Source: Malachius bipustulatus (taxonomy: Eukaryota; Arthropoda; Insecta; Coleoptera; Melyridae). From it: 64,000 nucleotides of DNA. The notes below the pieces were generated by a model, which saw only the letters and a program-made list of their open reading frames with translations, searched no databases and had not been told where the DNA came from. Shown here one piece after another: positions 1-12,444 of this stretch. The position numbers and the translations under genes were made by a program. Positions within the stretch are counted from its first letter, which is position 1; the number at the start of each line of letters is the position of its first letter. Where the stretch lies: positions 23,506,268 to 23,570,267 of the forward strand of contig OU342639.1 of NCBI GenBank assembly GCA_910589415.1, in the 5' to 3' direction.

Positions 1-1825
1 GTTGCCTTGGGGTTAGGGTCAAGAAATCTAACTTTCTGTAATACAAAGTGTTCGGATTTTTAAACTAAATTAAATTTGGAACATTCAGATAAGTAAAAAA
101 ATTCTAAATTTTTTTTACTACTTACAATATCACGTTATGAAATCCACTGACTGCAAGCAACATAATCAACAATGTACAATATTCGTTTCAAAATTTCAAG
201 TAGAAGCTTGAAAGTCTTTATGAAATCTTTATATTATACGTAGTTCTCCATATAAAGCAAGAATCCATAGACATTAGGTACATTTTTCATTCTTATACAG
301 AAGTCAGTAGCGCTTTTATATGTATATTAAAACGCAGAACGATGAATTTAAACTATAAAAAATTGATTGCTTAGCTAAGCGGAAAATATTTAAAAGTTTT
401 ATTAGTTATTTAACTCGAAAATAATGCGCGGAAGCTTGTAAGCTTCTATTTAAATTAAATTTAATTGAATGAAACTGGCACTAGGTTTATATCAAAATCA
501 TAAATTCAAAGTCAATAAAAAATTATAATAAATTTTCATAAGGCTTCACGAAGGACTTTTTCTCATTGTTTCCTGAAATGTTACCAGGCCTGAAATATTG
601 ACGTAATTAGAAATTCCATTTAATGGACTCCTATTATTGGGAAAATACATGAGGTATTTCTAAATTAGGAATTTTTCACGTACCATGAAGGACCTCTGCA
701 ATGATGTGCGTCCTAAAATGTTCAACACAATCACATCATTTGAGTTAATCATCGTGGAGAATTTATAGCGTTCTAACCCTTTTCATCCAGAAGACATCGT
801 CCTGAATATACGAATAGTAGCCAGCATGAAGCAAGTCAGAATTTTAAAAAGGCGCATCGTTATTGTTGGGACATTTTTTCCGGGATTACGACCAGGTTGA
901 CGTTTATTATTCCTTGGTGAAATCTGGACAATGGTATTAGCCTGCTCATTTCACGTGTTTCAGTGGAAAAGGGAAACATCTGCCTGCATAGAAGTCCATT
1001 CAGGACACGCGTATGGGAAAACGGTGCTATATGCAAATAGATACTAAAGAAATATTGTTTATTCATGTTGTAGTTTGTACGATCGCTTCTAAGCCTTTAT
1101 CTCATTTATACAGGTTCCCCATATTAGATAACCTACCCATTTGGATTTTCGATTTAAATATAATCGAATAAGTATTCTATTTGTTTTTTCTTTATTGGAT
1201 TAAAATCTGTGGTTTTTGGGACTATATCTAGATCTAGTAAGCGCCTACCTGGTCATGACAGTTTCAATTATAAGATGTAAAGAAGGTTTATTGCAACCTT
1301 TACATATATTTTTTTAACAAATCATTACACTTGTGAAATCCCCAAATATAGAAAAAAGCATGTACTTTCTCAATGCTTAAGTCTCGAAATATTAAAATAA
1401 TTAAAAACCAAATGCCTTTTTCTAAACTATATACATATCTATATTATCCAAATTATTCGCTTAAAACTTAATATTACGGAATTATTGAATATTACATGAC
1501 ATGGATTTTTTAAAGGATGTCGAACGTAATTTATTATTGTATGATGAGGCATTTAAATCAGGGTACTGCAGGTGGATACAGTATACTGAATTCAGCAAAT
1601 AATAGTTGCTTCAAATTAACAGTTTTGCGCCTTTTTTTTGGATTTCAATCAAAACTATGCATTCTAGAGTAAAATACTATTAAACAAAAATTGTGGGATG
1701 GAATATTTCTTACAGTTTTAGTTTAAATTCCGCATGGTTTCCCTAAAAGAGAGTATAGCTTTAGCGCCTTTTATACATTCTCCATCTTTCTTGGAATAAG
1801 AGATCAAATGTAGAACTAAAAGTAT

Positions 1826-1878
1826 ATATTATATATAGTAAATATAATATAATATACTATATAATATATATAGTAAAT
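1826..1878. repeat. TA-rich low-complexity tract
   Basis: Nearly pure A/T with repeated TATATA and ATAATATA words that are partly self-complementary, so the tract can fold back on itself. No function is visible. Confidence 0.7.
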
Positions 1879-2177
1879 TCTCCGCTCTACAACTTTTGTC
1901 TGATGATATTGTCAAATTGTAAGCAATTTTACGCTCTGCAACTTTAATCTTAAGAAATATGCAACCAAAAAGCATAGCATTTCATCAAAACACAAAAAAA
2001 CTATAAAAAAGCAGACAACATTTTTTTTTAGAAAGACACTCTTTTTTGGAGTGCGCCTTGTAAAAATCTTATTTACACTGTTTTAATGGTAACTGGACAT
2101 CTAAAATTGAACGTCATGTATAAAATCGTATTTTAATCATAAAAGAGAGGATAAATTGTTGCCTTATAATAAATTGC

Positions 2178-2437
2178 GACCTTAGTTTTACATTTTTGGA
2201 GATATTTCCTAAGCGAGGCCTGCTTTGAAAAAAAGTTATTCTTTCTTGTATGCTTAAATATGATTTTATACATGGCGTTTGATTTTGATAGTCCAGTTAC
2301 AAGAAAAAAATATTCGTTTGAGCAGCCTTACTTTTACATTTTTGAAAATATTTCCTAAACGAGGCCTGATCTTGAAAAAAGTTATTTTCTCTTCTATGCT
2401 TATTCGATTTTGGCTGTCCAGTTTTCAAACACCCTGT
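2178..2437. repeat. two-copy diverged tandem repeat, period about 146 bp
   Basis: Two successive copies share the words TTTTACATTTTTGGA/TTTTACATTTTTGAA, ATTTCCTAA, GAGGCCTG and GTCCAGTT in the same order. The second copy ends in ACACCCTGTA, the terminal motif of several other elements in this window, so this is probably part of an old transposon. Confidence 0.55.
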
Positions 2438-4399
2438 AAACAGGTCGCATCGCTGTAAATTTCAGCTGAAGTTGGTGTATGCATGAAGATGGTTCGCGTC
2501 ATATTATCTAATAGGCTACAGGTAGTAAGATTGGGTAAACTACTGTACTTCGCGGTATCATATAGTCACCTCGGAGCTTCTGCATGGATCACATTTGGGA
2601 CCACTTTTATTAAATATTTATACAGACTAGATCTCAGAATATTTTAAAGGACCCCCACAGAATCCTTAAATAAAATTGGCTCCCGGTCAAACTGCTTGCA
2701 ATTTTGAGGATCGTTATTATTCGATAAATACATAAATTAGAAACCTCCATGGTCATAAACTCACAAAAACTCCGGTTCTCGAGGTATTCAACCTGAAGAT
2801 TGATTGAGCTCTAATACTGCCCGCCGTGGAGATAATTCGGTTACTAAATCCATGACCATTTTATATGATAAATTTTCAAATCAGCATTAAATATATTAAT
2901 TGCCAACAAAACGCAGCAACATAACTTGTTGCGTAACTTGTTGCTGACAGCTGTTAAATTTGCGTGCATCAAATAAATAAATCAGATAATAATACCTGAG
3001 AAATACTTTAAATGCAAAATGACAACAAAAGTTAACATGAGAAATTGTACACAACCAGCTGACAATCTACTTGTGCATCAAAAATGCTAACTGAGCATCT
3101 AATTTCCGCAAGCGTCTACAGATACGCCCAGATGAATCCTCCCCCTCTTCTTTACCTTCATGGCCCTTAGTAGTGAAAATCGGATAAAATCATGTGTTGT
3201 ACGTGACTTTCAATCCTCCAATGCCATTAAATAATACTTAACTTAATTGTGACGCTTTTTTAAAAGAAGATGTCCTCACCTAACCATCAGTCAGGACATT
3301 GGTCACTTTTAAGTCTGTCTTCTTTGAAAAAGCAATACAATAGTTATAATATCAACAGCCAAGAACATGCCCCTGGCTTTTCGCAGATCAGTTTAATGGT
3401 ATTTTCTTGTAAATTAATTGTGTTGCATAAATTATATTTTTTGTTCAGTCATAAAAAAGACGACAAAAAAATGTATTCAGATGCCTGCATGTTCTTGCTT
3501 TACTTTATACTCCGCTTCCGTTGCTTGGTTATAAATTCCGAAGCCCAAAAATTTCTTAGATGCTATATATTAGTAAATGAGGTTCTCAGAATATTAAATA
3601 ACAGATAGGAGTTTTTGTTAGAAGCGCAAAATTTCAGAGCAGAGAGAGAGAGACCTAACAATGATACATGATCCGACCTATCAGGTTTTGATCGGGATCT
3701 GGTTATTTCCCTATAAGAACAATGAACTTTTACGTTTTATAATCACTATCATTGAACACACAAATTTACCTAATTTTACGGATTTGAATAATGCGGACAT
3801 GATTTAGTGACCCAATTATCTTCACGAGGGGCAAGAATAGCGACGGCTTTTTCTTATCATTACAGTAATTAAGAAGACACTCGTATCCACACATGTCGTA
3901 AAAAATAACATTCAGAGTAATTTATAAGGGTGAAGCTTGACAACTATGACATTTTTGTATTGGGAACTCCTGTATTGTGCAAGATTTTAACAAATGGCAC
4001 AAACGCCTCGGGGGAACCACTTTTTTGGAACTAAAAAGACTTAACTAAGACCTCACCAATCATATCAGTAACATCTCCCACCTTTTTAAAAAGTGATACC
4101 GACTTTCTTCAACCTTTCCGGAGTGGATGCTTTTTTCTGTTCAATTTCAATTAGTAGTGTATGAAGAGCTATATGAAAAATGTATCAAATTTTGTAACAG
4201 GTTGGTATCTCGTCGACTCTTTTTGCTTTCGGTTTGTATATGTATTCCATTGATTTTCTGTTCTTCAAATATCAATTAATGGGTATGTATTGAATAGATG
4301 GAGTTGGGAAGGGGTTATGTACCCCAAGCTATGTCCAAAGGCCATGAGAGGAGTTAAATTTGTTCTCGTTGTTTCGACTCAAATATATTGAGTCTGAAG

Positions 4400-4862
4400 C
4401 TACTGTATACCTCGCATCAACCTATTTAGTGGTGGAAGTCCTCGCCTTCTATTCCATATTTGGGACAAACTGGGTCTATCACCCTCATAAGTTGTTAGTG
4501 CCTGTTCAGATGGTTGCGACAGGGTGAGCACTCCAAGTTGTAGTCTAAACTCCCTTCGGTTGAGTTTTTGCCCGGACGGTCAATGAACAGTCTCTTGTCT
4601 GCAACCTGGTGTTGTCTCTCAATAGTTCTATAAACCTTTATAGTAGCTTCTATTACAAGACCCTTCATCAGTCAGAGGACCAGCCTTCGATCCATAGAAG
4701 TTCTCATAGTGATCTGCCAGCTCATTACCCGGTATTCCTGAATGTGCAGCGTTTCTCGCGTCAGCCATGCTGTCTAGTGCCGTTGATGTGTAGATATTTG
4801 TTTTCTTTTGGATGGCTATCAGCATTTTCATCAAATTTAGTTTTTTTTTACGATTGTTCATG
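4400..4862 (-). pseudogene. RNase H-domain remnant of a non-LTR retrotransposon
   Basis: Translating the minus strand from about 4840 downward gives HSGIPGNELAD. This is the conserved C-terminal RNase H motif of insect non-LTR elements (family pattern W-x-P-x-H-S-G-I-x-G-N-E-x-A-D). About 60 residues later comes a KLNRREFRLQLGVLT stretch, matching the 'LxRxxLRxxxGxLTGH' block that follows RNase H in these proteins. Several stops interrupt the frame and no RT or endonuclease region is nearby, so this is an old, 5'- and 3'-truncated fragment. The exact clade cannot be told. Confidence 0.6.
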
Positions 4863-7554
4863 GTTATTGGAACTGTGAATTCTCTTTTTTTTAGTTTAGT
4901 GATGTTTTCATTCTATGATGTAGTTAATCAATAAATTAATAAGTCAATAAAAAACTCCCAACTCCATATAACTCATACATTTTTGGCGAAAAGCATTTCT
5001 TTCCCGAAAACATTATTTAAATTAGTTTTTTATTTGTGATTTTCAATCAAGTTTTTTCTTCACAATATTACATTGGCAGGTATAGGAACTACATCGATGT
5101 GTGATTTTCGATTTGTTCATATTTGAGGTGAATACAGGACTGAAACATTTTAACTCATGGCTCTATACATTCTATTGGTCGGTGTAACGGCAACACAAAT
5201 AAAGTTTTACATCTGAAATTCATCGAGAAAATTCAGTTACTTGAAAGCTTTATATTGGTTTCCTCCTTTCCGCATTCCATCTGACGATGTTTAGGTGAAT
5301 GCGAAGAGCAAAAAGGGCGTGAGTAATTTAGAACTTTCATCCTGTCATCGGGAATGGTGTAGGTATATTATGGCACCTAGCTACCGAGAATACTATAATA
5401 TGAATTCCCTTCGGATTCTGGCAAAGGTGAATTTTTCATTGCACGTACACTCATTTCCCTATCGGCTGACGTGTCACACTGGCGAGCACGGAATGCATCG
5501 ACAGTCCGATATGACTGGCTTGGCTTGGAAGTCCTTTACCGTTTCCGAGATTAAGATTCGAAAGGTTTAATTTCCCAAGATAAAAATGAGAGGCTCGAGC
5601 AGTGATTCGAACCAGGGATCGTAGCGAACACCGACTGAGCTTGCTGCTGGATCCTGGATTCTACACGTAAACGTAAAGGAGATAGAGCGAGGAATATTCC
5701 TGTTTTCGCGACTTGATATATAGGTCTTTTCTCCTCCCTTATTGACCTAATGCATTTTACGCGCTCTGCTTGGATAGAGAATGGTACACACAGTGAAACA
5801 ATCGGACGGGAAAATATAATTGTGCCAGTTTCTCCTTTACCTTACGCACGGAACTCAAGACGCACGAGCTGGTCTGTTATTATTCACCCGAGGATAATAA
5901 TTAGTTTTTCTCCTGTCTCCTTCTCCCTGTAACGAAATATAAATAGTGTAGGAGGGAGAAGTGCCTTGAAGCCTGGCGCTTTGTTGCCAATTGAGGACCC
6001 TCCGTTCCGTATAGTCCTAGAAAACACGGCTAGCTGACTCTAGAGTCATTTACTTCCATCTGGAATTAAAACTTTACCATTAGCTTTGTGAGAATTAAGA
6101 GTTTATTATGTTATCCAACAAATTTATATGTCTCAATCAATTTCTCAAGTAAATAATTTTGGATTTAACTAAGAGAATTAGGTACATATTAATGTAATGT
6201 AGAAATTCGAGCTTAAACAACTATACTTATTCTTAGTATAATATATTTTCCTTTTTATGGTATGAATTGATACCAATCATGCAAAATTTCAATAATGGTA
6301 TGAATTTTCCTCTTTAATAGAAATGCTTAGAATCGTAAAGATAATACGTATAATTTGTGTTGCTTATTAGGAGTTATTAAGGTCTAATTCTCTATAGATG
6401 CGATTTTCAGTTTCTTCCGAGGTGAAAAATTTGAGCAATTTTTCCAAGTCACCCCCGCATCTCTGGCTGACTTCTACATCCTGTACCGTAATTACACGAC
6501 AATATATCACCTAATTTATGTTTATTGCAATACTACCTGCTTTATGTTGCGTTTAATGTCATCTGTACGCATTCCTTCACCCATCAAATTATTCTTGAGC
6601 AAAAATGTGTAAAGGAATTAAGCTGCTTAGAGTCTCATTCTTACGAATTCTTTAGAATTTCATGCTAAATTTAACATTTGAAACAGTAAGAGTTTATTTA
6701 TCGTGCACAAATCTCCCAGAAAGAAAAATCCTCAAAGTAAATAATGATGTATATTCACCAAAATATGAAGACTGCAATTCAAAAATTACTTGTGACAACT
6801 GTTAAAGTTTTAAGTTTTATTTCTGGTGACAGGTAAATGATGTAGATCATGAGAAAAAAAATTTCTTACTGTACATATAAAGGTTTTAGAATTTTGCTCG
6901 AGGATTTCCCGTGTAGGTGCGATGGGAATTCGGGAACTAAAATCGATTTTATCGTGCGACTTTCCGTTTTCGAGATATTAAACGTGAATTTTTTGGCTTT
7001 TGAAAATTTTTGTTTTCGTTTTTCGAAAAAACTAAATATAATACGGTTCAATTGGATTGTTGTTCCAATTCGCAATGAAATCAGCTCAGCTAGCACAAAA
7101 TTACGCCCCAATCTGCTGATATCGATTTTTTACCAAATTTTAGAAGGCAAACATCTTTTTTTTAATTTCTCAACGATTTTCGTCAAAATATCTACAACTT
7201 GTGAAGGATTCTTCTGTAGCTATAATACCCGTCTTCGAGGTACAAGAGTAAAGAGGGAAAGTCATTCTTTGGGAGAATGTTTCTATTTTTAGTGTCTTCA
7301 AAAGAATTTTTTAACAGTTTTCTTTTGAGTTATTTTTCCATGTAGTGACGTCAGTAACAAAAACTTACCTGTGGGTGGGATTAATATTTATGACACAAAA
7401 ATATATGTTTACGCAAACATGATGGTAACAATGCTGAACACATTGAAGACAGGGGAATACTTTGGTATGAACAAGCCAGGTTGGCAGAAAGCAGAAAGAC
7501 ATACATGTAGTCCGATAGAAAAGAGAAAGCAAAAGAGTCGCCAGGGATGGTATA
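4863..7554. other. non-genic DNA
   Basis: No convincing gene. It contains one tRNA-like A/B-box pair (5604-5642, minus strand, listed separately). The open frame at 6849-7292 has no recognisable domain. Confidence 0.45.
5588..5655 (-). repeat. tRNA-like pol III promoter boxes (possible SINE head or tRNA pseudogene)
   Basis: On the minus strand AAGCTCAGTCGG (5642-5631) matches the tRNA A box. GGTTCGAATC (5613-5604) is a perfect B box about 20 nt further on. That spacing is shorter than in a normal tRNA and I cannot close an acceptor stem, so this is a decayed tRNA or the head of a tRNA-derived SINE rather than a working tRNA gene. Confidence 0.4.
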
Positions 7555-8548
7555 CAGGGTGCACCATGTATCCTTCTCTATATTGCTATCTCCTAACGCT
7601 AACAGATACAGGGTCGGTTAAACAAGTCCAAAGGCGCAATTTTGTGGCCATCTCGATTCCGTCAAGACATACAAGATATCTGTGACCGTTCCTGAAATAT
7701 CCTGAAAAAACTGAAAAATCGAGATTTCTTATTTTTTCCATTTCTTTCTTACAATTGGAGATTAATGAATAATTTTTTGTGGGCTTACATAAGTCGGCAA
7801 GAGCTACCCATCTGACATTTCAAAAATTTTCAAAGCCGACTAGATCCCAGAATTTTCATAGTCAACTTTCGTTTTTCTTATAGCCACCATATTGTTCTTT
7901 TATGTTGTTCGATATAAAAAAAATTATAAAAACTAAAAATTGTTAAGCTTCAAAAAATAAATTAAAAAAATTTTTATTCTTCTTTTTTCTTTACAAAAAA
8001 GACATTTTTAGACCGAATTTCATAGATAAATTAAAAAACCATAAGGCAAGCACTATTTCGGCGTATTTTACAAATGTTGACGTTTTTCGACGATTTTTTT
8101 TTAGGTTTTTCTTTGAAAAAAGAAGAATAAAAATAAAATAATTTTTTTTTGAAGTTTATTAATTTTTGGTTTCTATTATTATTTTTTTCATATCGAACGA
8201 CATAAAAAAATAATATGGCGGCCATAAGAAAAACATAAGTTGACTGTGAAAACTGTTAGATCTAGTAGGCCTTGAAAATTTTTGAAATGTCAGATGGATA
8301 GCGCTTAACGGCTTATTTTATAAAAAATTATTTATTAATTTACAATAATAAAAAAGATATGACGAAAATAAGAAATCTCGATTTTTCAGTTTTTTCAGGA
8401 TATTTCAGGAACGGTCACAGATATCTTGCATGTATTGACGAATTCGAGATGACCACAAAACTGCGTATCTTTTCTCTAATTTAACCGATCCTGTGTCTCT
8501 TAGCGTTCAGGAGATAGCAATATAGAGAAGGATACATGGTGCACCCTG
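7555..8548. mobile_element. foldback/MITE-like element A, CAGGGTGCACC termini
   Basis: The element starts CAGGGTGCACCATGTATCC and ends with the inverse. TATA sits directly outside both ends, so the target duplication is TA or TATA. The two arms (about 7555-8004 and 8095-8548) are inverted copies of each other over most of their length, leaving a loop of roughly 90 bp. No transposase is present. A TA target with this terminus suggests mobilisation by a Tc1/mariner-type transposase, which is inference. The related element B lies at 35619-36814. Confidence 0.75.
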
Positions 8549-8815
8549 TATAGACGAATTGGATGAATCTTTATTATGCTCAGAAGAGGATTAGAAGACA
8601 ACAGCTTGTAAAAGAGGCAGGAGCTGAGAATTGGCCAAGGGAAGAAAACAAGCTGAAGAAACCCATCTAAGTATATAAAACATACTCTGACAAAAAATCA
8701 AATTGAAAATCTCAAACTTCCTTTCTATCGAAAAACCTCACTCCATAGTCTGTGTCAATCACCTTGTGACTCAAACATAAACATGAAACAAATAACCCCT
8801 TAATGTGAGGTTATA

Positions 8816-9491
8816 CAGGGTGCCTAGGAAACAAGGCGTTTGCTTTGGATTTAAATTTTGACAGCAATTTTTTTTATTAAAATTATTTTATTATTTTATT
8901 AAAAAAAATTATTAAAAAATTTTAAAATTTTATCACTTTCAAATCTATTTATATACGAATGTCTCTGTTTTGTAGATAACTGGGCAATCCTGCAGCTGTT
9001 TCCAAAGCATGCTTTGGTATTGTTGCAGAATGGTCATAATTTATGGTGATCAATTTTAGTGCAAGCAAATTTTTAAAACAGTTTTACTCGGAAACAGGTC
9101 ATTTTGTCGTGATAGACAAAGAGGACCGTTTCCAAATATTTCTTCATGTTCTTTAATTGTGCATCTTCAAAACTCAGAAAAAAATATTACGAAAAAATTT
9201 ATAGGCCCTTTTTAAAGTCAAGGGCAGTTAAGGCCTTTTAATTTCGGAGGATTCATGTCTAATTTGGACCAAGGATGTAAAGCAACATCAGTGGCAAGTG
9301 TGTTAAATTTTAAGAAAATCCGTACACTAGAAAAAAAGTTATAAAAAAATATTGATTTTAAAAAATCAACTTTGAAGGCTCATAACTTTCTTATTTGTGA
9401 GTTTTCGAAAAAAATTATAGATACTTTTGGCAATATTTCATCAAGTAAAATCTCCCCCTTAATTTTTTGCGCATAATTTCCGGCGACCCTG
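8816..9491. mobile_element. TA-flanked non-autonomous element, 676 bp
   Basis: It starts CAGGGTGCCTAGGAAA and ends with the inverse of CAGGGTCGCCGGAAAT, with TA immediately outside each end. The terminal repeats match only over the first ~6 bp and loosely beyond. There is no coding region. The termini belong to the same CAGGGT class as other elements here. Confidence 0.5.
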
Positions 9492-11138
9492 TATAGTCAG
9501 TAAAGAAAGTGAAACAATAATATATTTTGCAAATTATATTTCTAAAAATAGCGCCCACTTTTTCAAATAATTCGGGTCCGAAATTCATAAACAGAAGTAA
9601 TGCAATTATTATCGGCAATCCATGGCAATTTTCAGCAGCAGGCTAAATAGCGTAATTTTTAAGGATCTCCCACAAAACATCTAAGAGATCGATATCATCT
9701 GATCAAATTCCTGGTCCATCACATTGGAAAACAAGCATGAAACTTTTAGAATTAGTGTTACAATGAATAATAAACGAAGGGGTGCTCCTAGCAGAGATTA
9801 CCCGAAACACAATAATAAAACTACAAAAATTACAAAAGTTGGACGTAATTTTAGGACATCATCTAATTGATTTATCAATCAAATTTAATGTCCTATTCAA
9901 ATACAAAAGTCTATTCGTTCTGTCATCTGTCTCACCTTCAACCTGCTATATTAAGTGCCAGTAAGTGCCATCAACTGCTTTTCGCAGTAAACTTGTCAGA
10001 TTGTGCCAGGTAAAATACCGCTAAAGTAACTAATATAATATTCCGTAAAATGATCAAGCAAAAGCAACTCTTCTCCCCATTAAACTTTTTTTGTGAATTT
10101 AGAGCCCCTATAAAGGCTTTGCTTTAAAACTCTTGATGTAAGCGTCCGTGTGGATTAAGTACACTCACTTAGTATATTTTCTGCAAGCGTGAAATAAAAG
10201 TCTATTAATTTTAGTTGCTTCTGTGGATAATAAATGAGTTGCTAGTGCTCGAATTAAATATTAAATTAAAAATACATAGGTAGTAATCCTTGAGATTGCC
10301 TATGTAAGATCTACGATATGTCGTTTCATATCTATAAAATGAGAATAATGAGCGTTAATTATTGAGCGAACAAGCGTTGATTATTTTTTGATTTTCAGAG
10401 AATTATTAAAGTTGTAAATGCCAGCTGTGAAAAACATTTCCACTTGAGTAAATTAATGCTCTTCGAAGATTATTACAAATCAAAGGAAAATGAGAGAGAT
10501 AACCAATTAGTTTGTTTTCATATCACAAAACATATTCTGCATTGCTTTTTGAATAATTGAGCACTCCTTTTATTTTATCTTCGTTGCCTTAAGGCCTCCA
10601 TACATTAAAATCGGACGTTTTAATGAAATATTGTTTACAATAACGCACAATACCCGCAGTTTCATTAACATTTAATATCTGACCGGGAAATATAAATGTT
10701 TGATCTAAACAGGGAAGTAGATTATATTCAATTACAGGAGTACAATGCTATAATATATTCCAGTCTTGTAACTTCGGCAACTCGGGTTTGAATTTATACT
10801 GTGGCTTAGGATCCCATTATATACCTCAATAGTGGGGTAATCTTAGCGGCTTGATCATGCATTATTCCTCTTACGGGAAGGTTATATACTCTTGGCGCCT
10901 CGCAAAAGTGCGATTACGCCGATATTTTGGACCGAGATTGCACGGCTCACTGTTTGCTAGCGCCCTAGCTGCGGCTCATTTTTGCTCACCTGCTTAGCTC
11001 ATCATCGTCCTCATTAGTCATTAAATTATCTAATTTTATGCTTTAGTTTTATTATTATACGAGCCATTCATCAAGGTGTTAGATAATATTCTCCTCTTGT
11101 CTTTATATACCTCCTAATTCTAACGTATATACATATAT
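9492..11138. other. non-genic DNA up to the BEL insertion site
   Basis: No gene, repeat or RNA recognised. The last 5 bp (TATAT) are the left target-site copy of the BEL/Pao element. Confidence 0.45.
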
Positions 11139-11703
11139 TGTTACGTCCTTGGTGAATAATCGATTCGTATTCTCTAAGACACCACCGTTTCCTACCCCTT
11201 CCTATCCCTTTACACATCGGGACGAAGGAAAAGGACACCTGACCGGACAGGACCACACATAGAGAGAAGAGTCGAGGTTTAACATCGAGAGAGAAAAGAA
11301 CTCGACAGAGTGCCGTTCGTACCAGACTCGTCGATGCTGGTGTTACGAGAACGGGATACCTAGTTCTTTAATTAAATAAGGAAGCGGTATAAAGTAGTGG
11401 AACAATCGTGGGTACCTACATAGTGGAGCAAGTGAACAATAATAATAGTTACAACATCTCGCAAATTAAAACAAGTGCCCCTTTAGTCGGACAAGACACA
11501 AGGTCAGTAATTTCGATAATTATTAATTAATTGTGTTCCTGTCAATCATTGGCAATTATAGCCTGGTCCTTCCCTAAATTTCGATCCTGTCACCGTGGCG
11601 ATTTGTCATTACCATCGCGGCATCGAGCCGCATTAATTTAGCCCCTTTCAGGATCGAATCGCGTCGTTAATATTTCGTGTTGCTCTTTGACGCGGAGTTA
11701 ACA
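11139..11703 (+). repeat. BEL/Pao 5' LTR
   Basis: The LTR runs from TGTTACG to GTTAACA. Its match to the 3' LTR begins and ends sharply at these bases: the neighbouring bases 11138 and 17261 differ, and the sequences separate just after 11703 and 17826. It contains a TATA-like TATAAAG at 11388-11394. Confidence 0.92.
11388..11394 (+). promoter_or_regulatory. TATA-like box in the BEL 5' LTR
   Basis: TATAAAG sits about 250 bp into the LTR, where U3 would be expected to end. The same box is at 17511-17517 in the 3' LTR. The transcription start was not determined. Confidence 0.4.
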
Positions 11704-11709
11704 TTTTTT

Positions 11710-11729
11710 TGGTCCCTCCGTAGTCGGAT
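11710..11729 (+). promoter_or_regulatory. primer-binding-site-like sequence of the BEL element
   Basis: It begins TGGTCCCTCCG six bases after the 5' LTR. TGG pairs with the CCA end of a tRNA and the position is right for minus-strand priming. I could not match it to a specific tRNA from memory. Confidence 0.45.
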
Positions 11730-11982
11730 AGGAAAGCTCGTGGAAATATAGTTCATTAATTGGTTGCATCATTTGTTTGAAATTAGTTTCTCACTCACTG
11801 TGTTAAGGTAGCCTGTTTGTAGGTCAAAGGATTCGAAATAGTCGATCCAAAGGACGCCAGACGGCATTTTCACCCATTCCACTAATTTTACTCCATTCTC
11901 ACCTCACTCCACTTCTTCGTTCGTTGCAGGTGTTCGTTTTAAAAACCTCTGTAATAGTTGAAATATTTTCTCTCTGAATTCG

Positions 11983-12411
11983 CAGGGCAGAATATTGATT
12001 TTTGCATTCACGGTATACTGGGTACACTCGGTATCTTAAGTATTGTTTTTGGTGAATTCGAATTCAATAATTTATTTTCAACTCGATATTAAATGAGTAA
12101 CTTTCACTTGGTTAGGTACTTATTTTTGGTATTGCTCATCGTTCGTTGTTGTTGTATTTTTACAGGTTTTTAACGAATAACCCTTTTTCGTTGTTACAGG
12201 GAAAATATTGATTTTTGTATTCACGGTATACCTACTGGGTACACTCGGTATCTCAAGTATTGTTTTTTGGTGAATTTCAAAGTCAATTTATTTTCAACTC
12301 GTTTTTAAATAAGTAACCTTCACTTGGTTAGGTACTTATTTTTAGTTATTGTTCGTATTTCGTTGTCGTTGTATTTTTTACAGGTGTAAAAAATAACCCT
12401 TATTCGTTTAT
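11983..12411 (+). repeat. two-copy ~214-bp direct repeat in the BEL leader
   Basis: Two diverged copies start at the CAGGG near 11983 and 12197. They share CACGGTATAC, GGGTACACTCGGTATCT, CACTTGGTTAGGTACTTATTTTT and a pyrimidine-rich end. Each finishes in a T-rich tract plus TACAG (AG at 12164-12165 and 12382-12383), so a splice-acceptor-like site is duplicated just upstream of the Gag start. Confidence 0.7.
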
Positions 12412-12444
12412 TGCTTTAGTGTTTTGTTGATACTCTTTAGCAAA

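Larger units (their letters stand above)
1..4399. other. non-genic AT-rich DNA
   Basis: I see no coding exon or RNA gene here. Long open frames are few, short and lack recognisable motifs. The stretch holds a low-complexity TA tract near 1826-1878 and a diverged tandem duplication near 2178-2437, listed separately. Confidence 0.5.

Noticed and set aside
5588..5655. A functional tRNA gene
   Set aside because: A- and B-box matches exist, but the acceptor and anticodon stems cannot be formed at normal spacing.
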